64,000 nt of DNA from contig NZ_BNBC01000045.1 of assembly GCF_014654675.1 (NCBI RefSeq), positions 1 to 64,000 on the forward strand, given 5' to 3'. Position 1 is the first letter of the stretch; every line of letters starts with the position of its first letter. The notes under the pieces are model-generated. The model made no database searches. It was not told where the DNA came from and saw only the letters and a program-made list of their open reading frames with translations. Positions 9,050 through 17,589 of this stretch are shown piece after piece. Origin of the DNA: Streptomyces spiralis. GTDB taxonomy: Bacteria > Actinomycetota > Actinomycetes > Streptomycetales > Streptomycetaceae. The position numbers and the translations under genes are program-made.

Positions 9050-9296
9050 GCCCTCACGGTACCGGCGGGGTGTGACAGTGCGGATCGGACCTGTGGCGGC
9101 GCGGTCTGCGCCGGTGGGCGTAGGACCGGTGGACTAGGTCGCGGGCCCGGTGGACCCAGGTCGCGAGCCCGGGCCGTGCGGTGTAGGGCGAAGGGCCCCG
9201 GCTGTTTGCGGCCCGCGTCCGAGGCGTGGCGGGCGGCCCGGTTCCTAGGTTGGGGTCACCGCCGATCAAGAGGCGGGTGGGACGAGGAGACGTGTC

Positions 9297-9992
9297 ATGC
9301 CGGTAGCGATCATCACGGGAGCCTCGAAGGGGCTGGGGCGGGCGCTGGCCGAGGCGCTGGCCGCGCGCGGCTGGGATCTGGTGCTCGACGCCAGAACGGC
9401 GGCGGTCCTGAAGGAGACGGCGGATCGGCTCACGACGTACGGCACGCGTGTGACGGCGCTGTCCGGTGACGTCACGGACTCTGGCCATCGGGCGGAGCTG
9501 GTGGCGGCCGCGCGGCGGCTGGGCGGTCTGGATCTGCTGGTGAGCAACGCGAGCGCGCTGGGCGCGGAGCCGCTCGTACGGCTGGAGGCGCTTGCCCCGG
9601 AGGGGCTGCGGCGGGCGCTGGAGGTGAACGTGGTGGCCGCGCTGGGGCTGGTCCAGGAGGCGCTGCCGCTGCTGCGGGCGTCCGGGGCGGGCACGGTGAT
9701 CGCGGTCAGCTCGGACGCGGCCGCCGAGGCCTACGAGACGTGGGGCGGCTACGGGGCGTCGAAGGCGGCTCTCGACCACCTCACGGCGGTGCTCGGCGAG
9801 GAGGAGCCGGGGCTGCGGGTGTGGGCGGTGGACCCGGGGGACATGGCGACCGACCTGTACGCGGCGGCCGTACCGGACGACGACGGTCCGCGCCCGGCGC
9901 CGGAGAGCGTGGTGCCCGCCTTCCTGCGGCTGCTGGACGATCGTCCGGCCAGCGGTCGCTATGCGGCGCCCTCCCTTCTGGAGGCGCGGTGA
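9297..9992 (+). CDS. Short-chain dehydrogenase/reductase
   Basis: A 231-residue classical SDR with the Rossmann motif TGASKGLG near residue 8-15, the NAS motif (SNASALG), and the catalytic triad Ser (AVSSDAA) with YGASK. The substrate is unknown. ATG 9297 follows GAGGAGA. Its stop overlaps the GTG start of the QueA-like gene by 4 nt (GTGA), so the two are translationally coupled. Upstream (9126-9167) there is an imperfect 21-22 bp direct duplication of no known role. Confidence 0.88.
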   Translation: MPVAIITGASKGLGRALAEALAARGWDLVLDARTAAVLKETADRLTTYGTRVTALSGDVTDSGHRAELVAAARRLGGLDLLVSNASALGAEPLVRLEALAPEGLRRALEVNVVAALGLVQEALPLLRASGAGTVIAVSSDAAAEAYETWGGYGASKAALDHLTAVLGEEEPGLRVWAVDPGDMATDLYAAAVPDDDGPRPAPESVVPAFLRLLDDRPASGRYAAPSLLEAR

Positions 9993-11125
9993 CCCTCGCC
10001 GTACGGATACCGGAGGAGCTGTCGGCGCGGCTGCCGGTGGAGCAGCGCGGTCCCGGGCTGGACCGGGACGACGTACGGCTGCTGGTGTCGCGGGGGACGG
10101 AGGTGTCGCACCACTCCTTCCGGGAGCTGCCGGGGTTGCTGCGGGCCGGTGACCTGCTCGTGGTGAACACCTCGCCCACGCTGGCCGCGGCGGTGGACGG
10201 GCGGATCGGGCCCGCGCGCGTGGTGGTGCACTTCTCCACGCGCGGGGACGACGGACGGTGGGCCATCGAGCTGCGGGATCCCGACGGTAGGGGCACCACG
10301 CGCGCGCGTAACCAGGGCAGTGCGCGAAGCACTCGGTGGAAGGGCGGCGGTGGGAGACGGGCGGGCGGTCCTGTGGGTACGGAGGTGGTGCTGCCGGAGG
10401 GCGTGCGGCTGGTGCTGGAGGAGCCGCTGAGCGCTCACGCGGACCGGCTGTGGTGGGCCCGGGCGTCGGGGGCGGAGGTCCTCGGGATGCTGCGGGCGCA
10501 CGGCCGGCCGATTCGTTACTCCTATACGGAGCGGGACCAGCCGTTGTCCGTGTACCAGACGGTGTTCGCCGTTCCGTCCGCCGACGGGGCGGGCAGTGCG
10601 GAGATGCCGAGCGCGGCGCGGCCCTTCACCGCGCGGCTGGTGGCGGAGCTGGTGAGCCGTGGGGTGCAGTTCGCCCCCGTCACGTTGCACACGGGGGTGG
10701 CCTCGGCGGAGGCGCACGAGCCGCCGTATCCGGAGCGGTTCTCGGTGCCGGAGGCGTCGGCCCGGCTGGTCGACGCGGCACGGGCGGGAGGCGGCCGGGT
10801 GATCGCGGTGGGGACGACGGCGGTGCGGGCCCTGGAGAGCGCGGCCGGGACCGACGGGGTGGTCCGGGCGGCGAGGGGATGGACGGATCTGGTGGTGACG
10901 CCCGAGCGCGGGGTGCGGGTCGTGGACGGGCTGCTGACCGGGCTGCACGAGCCGGAGGCCTCGCATCTGCTGATGCTGGAGGCGGTGGCCGGGCGGGCGG
11001 CGATCGACCGGAGTTACGAGGAGGCCCTGCGCGGGCGCTACCTGTGGCACGAGTTCGGCGACGTGCACCTCGTCCTCCCTGCCCAGAACGCTCACACAGA
11101 GAGTTGCAACGGCAACTCCTGGTAA
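9989..11125 (+). CDS. QueA-like S-adenosylmethionine:tRNA ribosyltransferase-isomerase
   Basis: A 378-residue protein of the QueA family, which transfers and isomerises the ribosyl moiety of AdoMet onto 7-deazaguanine-modified tRNA in queuosine synthesis. Family blocks seen: AGDLLVVNTSPTLAAA, GRPIRYSYTERDQPLSVYQT, FAPVTLHTGVAS, and VIAVGTTAVRALES. No other queuosine gene is nearby and it is coupled to an SDR, so it may serve a divergent reaction. A basic, low-complexity stretch (residues about 103-127, bases 10295-10369) interrupts the expected beta-strand region; see findings. The C-terminal QNAHTESCNGNSW is also unusual. Confidence 0.8.
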   Translation: MTLAVRIPEELSARLPVEQRGPGLDRDDVRLLVSRGTEVSHHSFRELPGLLRAGDLLVVNTSPTLAAAVDGRIGPARVVVHFSTRGDDGRWAIELRDPDGRGTTRARNQGSARSTRWKGGGGRRAGGPVGTEVVLPEGVRLVLEEPLSAHADRLWWARASGAEVLGMLRAHGRPIRYSYTERDQPLSVYQTVFAVPSADGAGSAEMPSAARPFTARLVAELVSRGVQFAPVTLHTGVASAEAHEPPYPERFSVPEASARLVDAARAGGGRVIAVGTTAVRALESAAGTDGVVRAARGWTDLVVTPERGVRVVDGLLTGLHEPEASHLLMLEAVAGRAAIDRSYEEALRGRYLWHEFGDVHLVLPAQNAHTESCNGNSW

Positions 11126-11208
11126 GGAAGCCGCCCCCGCGATGTGAGGACGCACATAGGACCCACATCACGTACGAGCGGGCATAGGAGACAGAACGAC
11201 CCCCAACG

Positions 11209-11250
11209 AACGGGACAGACGCCCTCGTCTGTCCCGTTTTGTCTGTTCCT
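11209..11250 (+). terminator. Intrinsic terminator after the QueA-like gene
   Basis: A 13-bp perfect stem AACGGGACAGACG / CGTCTGTCCCGTT with loop CCCT is followed by TTGTCTGTTCCT, a moderately U-rich tail. Confidence 0.85.
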
Positions 11251-11283
11251 GATCCACTACCCGGCTTCGTACGTCACACCTTT

Positions 11284-11313
11284 GCCCCACGATTTTGCGA
11301 TCGCTAAGAATGG
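11284..11313 (+). promoter_or_regulatory. Possible promoter of the SLT gene
   Basis: TTTGCC and TAAGAA are spaced 18 nt apart about 110 nt upstream of the SLT start. This is a fair match to a vegetative promoter in a local AT-rich patch. The remaining upstream sequence (to 11421) holds no feature I recognise; I looked for the c-di-AMP (ydaO) riboswitch often found before Streptomyces wall hydrolases and did not find its conserved core. Confidence 0.35.
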
Positions 11314-11421
11314 CTCTCGTCGCTCAGCGCCGCGGGTTCCGCTCGCGGCGTTTGCGCGGGAAGGACCCCCTCCCGCAGTCCGGAGAGCGACCTCCGCGCT
11401 ACTCGAAGAGGTCCATTCGCC

Positions 11422-12237
11422 ATGTCCGCAAACTTCCGTTCTCTCCGCCATAGTCGTGCCCTGACCAAGGCCACCGAGTTCCTCAATCAGGGCCGTACGA
11501 TGACCCGGGCGAAGACCGACGAGCTCGTCCGCCGCGGTCGTACGCTGACCAGGGTCCAGAAGGCCGCCGTCGCCGGTGCCGCCACCCTCACCGCCGCCGC
11601 CGTCGCCGTGCCCGTCGCCGTCGCCGGCGCCGAGGGCGCCACGACCGTCTCGGCCGACACCGTCGCCGCTCCGGTCCAGGTGGGCTCGCAGCCGGTCAAG
11701 GACGTCAAGGCCGACGTCACCGACCAGCTCGCCGGTGACAGCGTGAAGATCCAGGCCATCGAGGCCAAGAAGCAGACCGCCGCCAAGCAGCAGGCCGCGA
11801 AGCGGAAGGCCGAGGCCGCCGCCAAGCGCAAGGCCGAGGCAGCCCGCCAGGCCAAGGCCGCGAGCCGGTCCGCGCAGCGCCCGCAGATGCAGACGGTCGC
11901 CGCCGCCACCACTTACGGCAACAACCTCGACGGCTGGATCCGTCAGTCGCTGTCGATCATGAAGCAGCACGACATCCCCGGCTCCTACAGCGGCCTGCAC
12001 CGCAACATCATGCGGGAGTCCTCGGGCAACCCGAAGGCCATCAACCTCTGGGACATCAACGCCCGCAACGGCATCCCGTCCAAGGGTCTGCTCCAGGTCA
12101 TCGACCCGACCTTCCGCACGTACCACGTCCCGGGCACGTCGTGGAACATCTACGACCCGGTCGCGAACATCACCGCCGCCTGCAACTACGCGGCGCACCG
12201 CTACGGTTCGATGGACAACGTCAACAGCGCGTACTGA
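11422..12237 (+). CDS. Secreted transglycosylase-SLT domain protein
   Basis: A 271-residue wall-lytic protein. A long basic N-region precedes a hydrophobic export segment (about 48-75, VQKAAVAGAATLTAAAVAVP), then a Lys/Ala-rich charged helix (about 115-155), then the SLT lysozyme-like domain (about 165-271) with catalytic Glu in IMRESSGNPKAIN and downstream PSKGLLQVIDPTFRTYHVPG. Such enzymes cleave the glycan strand of peptidoglycan. ATG 11422 has AAGAGGT some 10 nt upstream; a second in-frame ATG at 11501 would shorten the cytoplasmic part. Confidence 0.88.
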   Translation: MSANFRSLRHSRALTKATEFLNQGRTMTRAKTDELVRRGRTLTRVQKAAVAGAATLTAAAVAVPVAVAGAEGATTVSADTVAAPVQVGSQPVKDVKADVTDQLAGDSVKIQAIEAKKQTAAKQQAAKRKAEAAAKRKAEAARQAKAASRSAQRPQMQTVAAATTYGNNLDGWIRQSLSIMKQHDIPGSYSGLHRNIMRESSGNPKAINLWDINARNGIPSKGLLQVIDPTFRTYHVPGTSWNIYDPVANITAACNYAAHRYGSMDNVNSAY

Positions 12238-12275
12238 CCTCGGAGGTCGGCGCGGGCCTCTGACGACAACGCGGA

Positions 12276-12307
12276 AGGGCGGCACCCCGGTGTGGGGGTG
12301 CCGCCCT
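12276..12307 (+). terminator. Hairpin terminator after the SLT gene
   Basis: A 13-bp perfect stem AGGGCGGCACCCC / GGGGTGCCGCCCT with a 6-nt loop lies between the convergent SLT and FHA-ABC genes. Confidence 0.8.
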
Positions 12308-12310
12308 CAG

Positions 12311-12390
12311 CCGTGTCATGGACGGCCGTTCGCCGTCGTGGACGGTCCTACGTCGTCGTGGACGGTCCTACGTCGTCGTGGACGGTCCTA
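12311..12390. repeat. 20-bp tandem repeat ending at the FHA-ABC stop codon
   Basis: Copies of CGTCGTCGTGGACGGTCCTA lie at 12331-12350 (one mismatch), 12351-12370 and 12371-12390 (identical), with a decayed copy at 12311-12330. On the minus strand each unit starts with TAG; the first of these is the real stop codon of the FHA-ABC gene (12388-12390). Confidence 0.9.
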
Positions 12391-14937
12391 CTTGCGCATG
12401 ACCTCCGGCTCGTGACGGCGCAGGAAGCGCGCCACCAGGAAGCCGCAGACGACGCCGAGGACGATCAGCGCGACCATGTCGACGCCCCAGGCCGAGGCCT
12501 CGTGGTTCCACAGCGGGTCGGTGCTGGTCGGGTCGTCGGTGTTCGGGGCGATGTTGTTGAAGTCGAGCGTGGCGCCGGCCGCGGCCACCGCCCAGCGCGA
12601 GGGCATCAGGTACGAGAACTCGTTCACGCCGACCGTGCCGTGCAGCGTGAACAGGCAGCCGGTGAACACCACCTGGATGATCGCGAACATCACCAGCAGC
12701 GGCATCGTCTTCTCGGCGGTCTTCACCAGCGAGGAGATGACCAGGCCGAACATCATCGAGGTGAAGCCGAGCGCCATGATCGGCAGGCACAGCTCGAACA
12801 GCGTCGAGCCGCCCAGCACGAGCCCCTGGTCGGGGATCTCGCGGCTGGAGAAGCCGATCAGGCCGACCATCAGGCCCTGCAGCACGGTGACCGCGCCCAG
12901 CACGACGACCTTGGACATCAGATACGCCGAGCGGGACAGGCCGGTGGCGCGCTCCCGCTCGTAGATGACCCGTTCCTTGATCAGCTCGCGGACGGAGTTC
13001 GCGGCGCCCGCGAAGCACGCGCCGACCGCGAGGATCAGCAGCACCGTGGTGGCCGTGCCGTTCGGGACGTGCACGCCCGTCTTGGGGTTGACCGGGTTGA
13101 CCAGCAGGCCGCGGTTGTGGTCGATCAGCAGGCTGACCGCGCCGAGCACCGCCGGCAGGATCACCGTCAGCGCCAGGAAGCCCTTGTCGGAGGCGATCAC
13201 CGAGACGTACCGGCGGATCAGGGTCAGCAGCTGCGAGCCCCAGCCCTGCGGCTTGGGCGGCTTCATGGCCTGCGGCGGAGGCATGTGTACGGACTGCGGG
13301 GCGACGGCGTCGATGTCCGCGGCGTACATCTGGTAGTGCTGCGAGCCCTTCCAGCGGCCCGCCCAGTCGTAGTCGCGGTAGTTCTCGAAGGCGGAGAAGA
13401 CGTCGGCCCAGGTGTCGTAGCCGAAGAAGTTCAGCGCCTCCTCGGGAGGGCCGAAGTAGGCGACGGAACCGCCCGGTGCCATCACGAGCAGCTTGTCGCA
13501 CAGCGCCAGCTCGGCCACGGAGTGGGTGACCACGAGGACCGTACGGCCGTCGTCGGCCAGGCCGCGCAGCAGCTGCATGACATCGCGGTCCATGCCCGGG
13601 TCGAGGCCGGAGGTCGGCTCGTCCAGGAAGATCAGGGACGGCTTGGTGAGCAGCTCCAGGGCCACCGAGACGCGCTTGCGCTGGCCACCGGAGAGGGAGG
13701 TGACCTTCTTGTCCTTGTGGATGTCGAGCTTCAGCTCGCGCAGCACCTCGTCGATGCGGGCGTCGCGCTCGGCGGCCGTGGTGTCGGCCGGGAAGCGCAG
13801 CTTGGCCGCGTACTTCAGGGCCTTCTTGACGGTCAGCTCCTTGTGCAGGATGTCGTCCTGCGGGACCAGACCGATGCGCTGGCGCAGCTCGGCGAACTGC
13901 TTGTAGAGGTTCCGGTTGTCGTAGAGGACTTCGCCCTGGTCGGCGGGGCGGTAGCCGGTGAGCGCCTTGAGCAGGGTGGACTTGCCGGAGCCGGACGGGC
14001 CGATGACCGCGATCAGCGACTTCTCCGGGACGCCGAAGGAGACGTCCTTGAGGATCTGCTTGCCGCCGTCGACCGTGACGGTCAGGTGGCGGGCGGAGAA
14101 GGACACCTCACCGGTGTCGACGAACTCCTCGAGCCGGTCGCCGACCAGGCGGAACGTGGAGTGGCCGACGCCGACGATGTCGTTCGGCCCGAGCAGCGCC
14201 GAGCCGCCCTTGGCGATCGGCTGGCCGTTGACGTACGTGCCGTTGTGCGAGCCCAGGTCGCGGATCTCGAAGCGGCCGTCGGGCGTGGCGTGGAACTCCG
14301 CGTGGTGGCGGGAGACCTGGAGGTCGGAGACGACCAGGTCGTTCTCCAGCGCACGGCCGATGCGCATCACCCGGCCGAGGGAGAACTGGTGGAACGTGGT
14401 GGGGCTGCGGTCGCCGTAGACCGGCGGCGCCCCCGCGCCACCACCGGGGCCCTGCTGCTGCGGGATCGACGGCGCCTGCTGCGGCTGCTGCCAGCCGGCC
14501 TGCGGTGCCTGCTGCTGCGCGGCCTGCTGGGCGGCGGGCGGCTGCTGGCCCGGCTGGCCCCAGCCGGGGTTCGCGCCCTGCGCGGCGTACGGCTGCTGCT
14601 GGGGCTGGGCCTGCGGCGTGGCGACGGCGGAAGCGGCGGCCGAGAGGTTCAGTCGCGGTCCGTCGGTGGCGTTGCCGAGGTGGACGGCCGAGCCGGGGCC
14701 GATCTCCATCTGGTGGATCCGCTGGCCCTGCACGAATGTGCCGTTGGTGCTGCCGTGGTCCTCGATGACCCAACTGCTGCCGTTGAAGCTGACCGTCGCG
14801 TGCCGCCAGGAGACCCTGGCGTCGTCGAAGGCGATGTCTCCCTGCGGATCGCGTCCCAGGGTGTAAGGCCTGGACGGGTCGAGCGTCCAGGTCCGTCCAT
14901 TGGTTTCCAGTACGAGTTCCGGCACTCCATGCCCCAC
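12388..14937 (-). CDS. FHA-domain ABC-2 type exporter (Rv1747-like)
   Basis: An 849-residue fused half-transporter: FHA domain 1 (residues about 5-95, with SWRH and GSTNGTF), a Pro/Gln-rich linker (100-185), FHA domain 2 (187-270, SRHH, GSHNGTYVNG), an ABCG-type ATPase (Walker A GPSGSGKST at 313-321, LSGGQRKRVSVAL, LIFLDEPTSGLDP), and about six C-terminal membrane helices of the ABC-2 class. Mycobacterial Rv1747 has this layout and is controlled by Ser/Thr kinase phosphorylation read by FHA domains, so the same is inferred here. The substrate is unknown. GTG 14937 is preceded by GGGGGAC on the minus strand. Confidence 0.93.
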   Translation of the reverse strand: MGHGVPELVLETNGRTWTLDPSRPYTLGRDPQGDIAFDDARVSWRHATVSFNGSSWVIEDHGSTNGTFVQGQRIHQMEIGPGSAVHLGNATDGPRLNLSAAASAVATPQAQPQQQPYAAQGANPGWGQPGQQPPAAQQAAQQQAPQAGWQQPQQAPSIPQQQGPGGGAGAPPVYGDRSPTTFHQFSLGRVMRIGRALENDLVVSDLQVSRHHAEFHATPDGRFEIRDLGSHNGTYVNGQPIAKGGSALLGPNDIVGVGHSTFRLVGDRLEEFVDTGEVSFSARHLTVTVDGGKQILKDVSFGVPEKSLIAVIGPSGSGKSTLLKALTGYRPADQGEVLYDNRNLYKQFAELRQRIGLVPQDDILHKELTVKKALKYAAKLRFPADTTAAERDARIDEVLRELKLDIHKDKKVTSLSGGQRKRVSVALELLTKPSLIFLDEPTSGLDPGMDRDVMQLLRGLADDGRTVLVVTHSVAELALCDKLLVMAPGGSVAYFGPPEEALNFFGYDTWADVFSAFENYRDYDWAGRWKGSQHYQMYAADIDAVAPQSVHMPPPQAMKPPKPQGWGSQLLTLIRRYVSVIASDKGFLALTVILPAVLGAVSLLIDHNRGLLVNPVNPKTGVHVPNGTATTVLLILAVGACFAGAANSVRELIKERVIYERERATGLSRSAYLMSKVVVLGAVTVLQGLMVGLIGFSSREIPDQGLVLGGSTLFELCLPIMALGFTSMMFGLVISSLVKTAEKTMPLLVMFAIIQVVFTGCLFTLHGTVGVNEFSYLMPSRWAVAAAGATLDFNNIAPNTDDPTSTDPLWNHEASAWGVDMVALIVLGVVCGFLVARFLRRHEPEVMRK

Positions 14938-15166
14938 TGAGTTGTCCCCCGAATTACCCCCGTCACAGGGAGTCTAGGGATGTCGAACATCGTGGGGAAC
15001 TATTTCAGGCTCCGGCCTGTGACCGAAACCCGGGCCTTGTCATGAGTGGGTAACGCACGCTTCGGCCGACGGCGTTGACGGGGTTGAAACCCGGCCGGAG
15101 AGTGGTATTCCACGCGAGGGGGACATGTGCGGCGGTCACGCCGTGCCGTGGATCGGGGGGTCTGCC

Positions 15167-17506
15167 ATGAGTGCTGCCACGAAGACTGCCACCAAAGCCG
15201 GGACCGCCGGGCCGGCCGCGCCTCTGCCGTGGCTCGATGTGCTGCTGTCCGCGATCGCCTGTGTGAGCTGGGCGTTGACGGGCATGGCGGCCACCGCCGT
15301 GCTCGGGCTGCATCTGCTCGGGGCGGACTCGGCCGGTTCGCTCGGCCCGATGACCGCCGCGGTGGTGGCACTTGGGGCCGGTGGTGCGGTCACACCGTCC
15401 GGGGACGTGTCCGTGTTCGGTCTGAAGGGGGCGGCGGCGCACACCGCCATCCAGATCACGCCACTGGGCGTGAGCCTGGTCGGGGCGCTGCTGCTGTCGT
15501 GGTTCTTCCTACGGTCCGTGCGCGCGGCCGGAGTTGACATCGCCCCGGCCGAACTGCTCGCCCGCGCGGTGGCGGTGGTGACGCTGTTCATGACGATGAT
15601 GGGCGGGCTGGCCTGGGCCGGGCACGACGTGGTCACCATCGACGGTGCCTCGCTGGGCCTGGACCGGCTGCCGGGCGGCGGGACCGGCGGAGGATCGGGC
15701 GGTCTGAGCATTCCGGGGCTCGGCGACCTGGGCGACATCGGCGGGCTCCTGCCCGACAACATCGGCAAGCTCATCGACGCCAAGGCGGCCGTCGGCTTCC
15801 GTGTCGACACAGCGCCCACGCTGCTCGGCGGGCTCGGCTGGTCGGCCGGGATCCTGCTGATCGCGCTGCTCGCCTCGCGCCGCACTCCCCTGCCGCGCGG
15901 CTGGGCCGCCGTGCACCGGGTGGTGCGGCCGGCCGTGTCCGCACTCGTCACCGTGCTGCTGACCGCGGTGGTGGCGGGTCTGGCCGCGGCCGGATACGCG
16001 GCGGTGGGCGACCCCCACCCCCGGCGCATCGCGGGGGCCGCGCTGCTCGGCGCGCCCAACGGGGTCTGGCTCGGTGTTCCGGTCGGTCTCTTCGTCCCGT
16101 TCGACGGCAGGGCCACGGGCGTGCTCGCCACGCTGCTGCCGGATCCGCTGGACCGGCTGCTGGACGCGGGCTCCGACCGGCCGGTCACGCTGGCGCGACT
16201 GGCCGACCTGGACGGGCAGGTGTGGCTGCTGGGGGTGGCGGCGGCGCTGATGATGCTGCTGGCGGGGGCGCTGACCGCGGTGCGCACACCGGTGGCGCCC
16301 GCCGGCCGCGCTGCCGGGGCGCCGGCACGGGGACGGGGGACCCTGGGATTCGTGGGGCGGTGTGCGCTGCGGCTGGGGGTTGTCACGGCTGTGGCGCTGC
16401 CGCTGCTCGCCTGGCTGACGGACGTGTCCGCGAACGCCTCCCTGTCCGTGCTCGGCGTCGACGCGTTCGGCGCGGGGATCGAGCTGCACGGGCATCTGGG
16501 CACGGCCCTGCTGCTGGGTGCGGTGTGGGGCGCCGGGGCGGGGGCCGTCGGGGCGCTGCTGGCGACCGCGGCCGGGATGGCGGGACGGCGCGCGGCGCCG
16601 CTGGCACTGGGTGTCATGGAGGCGGGCGGGGGCGTCGAGGAGGCGGGCGGGGGCGTCGGCGGCGCGGGGGCTCATCCAGGTGGTGCGGTGCCAGGGGGTA
16701 CGGGACCAGGGAGTGCGGGACCGGCTCCGGGTCGCGGCCCTCGTCCGGCGGTCGGTGCCGGGGGCGACGTGGGGGGGTCCGTCCGGCCCGGGGGCCGGTC
16801 CGGCGTACGGGCCGATGCCCCGTCCTCCGGCGACGATGACGAACCGTGGCGCCCTGCGGGGCAGGCCGGCCCCTACTCCCCCGGTACGCCGTTCCGGCCG
16901 CCGAACCCGGCCACCAACCCGTACCTCCGGCTGCCCGGCGAGCTACGGGGAAGGGAGAAGGGCGGCCGCCCGGAGGCCGCACCCCGGCCGCCGGAGGACG
17001 CCCGGCCACCAGCGCCCAGCCGGCCACCGGAGACCGCCCGACCACCCGAGGAAACCCGTACACCGGACGACGCCCGGCCCACGCAGGACGTCCGAACGCC
17101 GGAGGATGCCCGGCCGCCGCGGAGCGCCTGGCCAACGCAGGCCGCCCGGCCGCCGGAGAACACCCCGCGGCCGGAGGACACCCAGCCGTCGGAGGGCTCC
17201 CAGCCACCGGAGAGCTCCCGGTCGCCGGAGGAGAGGGGCGGCCGGAAGGACGGTTCCGCGGCGGGGCGGGCGACGCCCACGCCCGCCCCGGAGGACGTGG
17301 CCGGGGCGCCCACGATGGTCGGCCCCGTCGCACCGCCGCCGCGTCCGCGGGGGCGGCGCTCCCGGCCGCGGTCCGGGACGTGGCCGCCTCCCCCGCCGCC
17401 TCCGCCGCCGGTGGCGCCCCGGCCCGAGGACGATCCGCCGGACGCGCCCCCTCCACCCCCTCCGCCGAGGCCGCCGAGGACGCCGAGGACACCGCCCCGG
17501 AAGTGA
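15167..17506 (+). CDS. Streptophobe family polytopic membrane protein
   Basis: A 779-residue protein typical of Streptomyces. The first about 470 residues carry some ten hydrophobic helices separated by Gly-rich loops (for example GGGTGGGSGGLSIPGLGDLG). The last about 300 residues are a charged, disordered tail rich in Pro/Arg/Glu/Thr with degenerate repeats (PPEDARPP, RPPETARPP, RTPDDARPT) and a poly-Pro end (PPPPPPPPVAPRPEDD). Function unknown; the tail suggests a scaffold or protein-binding role. An in-frame ATG at 15125 with a GAGGGGGAC site is an alternative start; I prefer 15167 because MSAATK leads into the first helix. Confidence 0.82.
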   Translation: MSAATKTATKAGTAGPAAPLPWLDVLLSAIACVSWALTGMAATAVLGLHLLGADSAGSLGPMTAAVVALGAGGAVTPSGDVSVFGLKGAAAHTAIQITPLGVSLVGALLLSWFFLRSVRAAGVDIAPAELLARAVAVVTLFMTMMGGLAWAGHDVVTIDGASLGLDRLPGGGTGGGSGGLSIPGLGDLGDIGGLLPDNIGKLIDAKAAVGFRVDTAPTLLGGLGWSAGILLIALLASRRTPLPRGWAAVHRVVRPAVSALVTVLLTAVVAGLAAAGYAAVGDPHPRRIAGAALLGAPNGVWLGVPVGLFVPFDGRATGVLATLLPDPLDRLLDAGSDRPVTLARLADLDGQVWLLGVAAALMMLLAGALTAVRTPVAPAGRAAGAPARGRGTLGFVGRCALRLGVVTAVALPLLAWLTDVSANASLSVLGVDAFGAGIELHGHLGTALLLGAVWGAGAGAVGALLATAAGMAGRRAAPLALGVMEAGGGVEEAGGGVGGAGAHPGGAVPGGTGPGSAGPAPGRGPRPAVGAGGDVGGSVRPGGRSGVRADAPSSGDDDEPWRPAGQAGPYSPGTPFRPPNPATNPYLRLPGELRGREKGGRPEAAPRPPEDARPPAPSRPPETARPPEETRTPDDARPTQDVRTPEDARPPRSAWPTQAARPPENTPRPEDTQPSEGSQPPESSRSPEERGGRKDGSAAGRATPTPAPEDVAGAPTMVGPVAPPPRPRGRRSRPRSGTWPPPPPPPPPVAPRPEDDPPDAPPPPPPPRPPRTPRTPPRK

Positions 17507-17589
17507 CCCCGCCGTGCGGCCGAGTCCCCTGTCCGCCAGGCGGACCTGAGGGGCGTCAGGCACTGGGTGCCGGATACGGTGGAATCACC

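Noticed and set aside
11126..11421. c-di-AMP (ydaO) riboswitch upstream of the SLT gene
   Set aside because: Expected by analogy with other Streptomyces wall hydrolases, but its conserved core sequences are not present; only a terminator and a possible promoter are seen.
12311..12390. Mobile element or attachment site at the 20-bp repeats
   Set aside because: No integrase, transposase or flanking tRNA gene; the array is purely tandem.
12292..14940. An 882-codon open frame on the plus strand opposite the FHA-ABC gene
   Set aside because: Shadow of the real minus-strand gene caused by GC-biased codons. The translation is His/Arg/Asp/Gln-rich low complexity, and all family motifs are on the minus strand.
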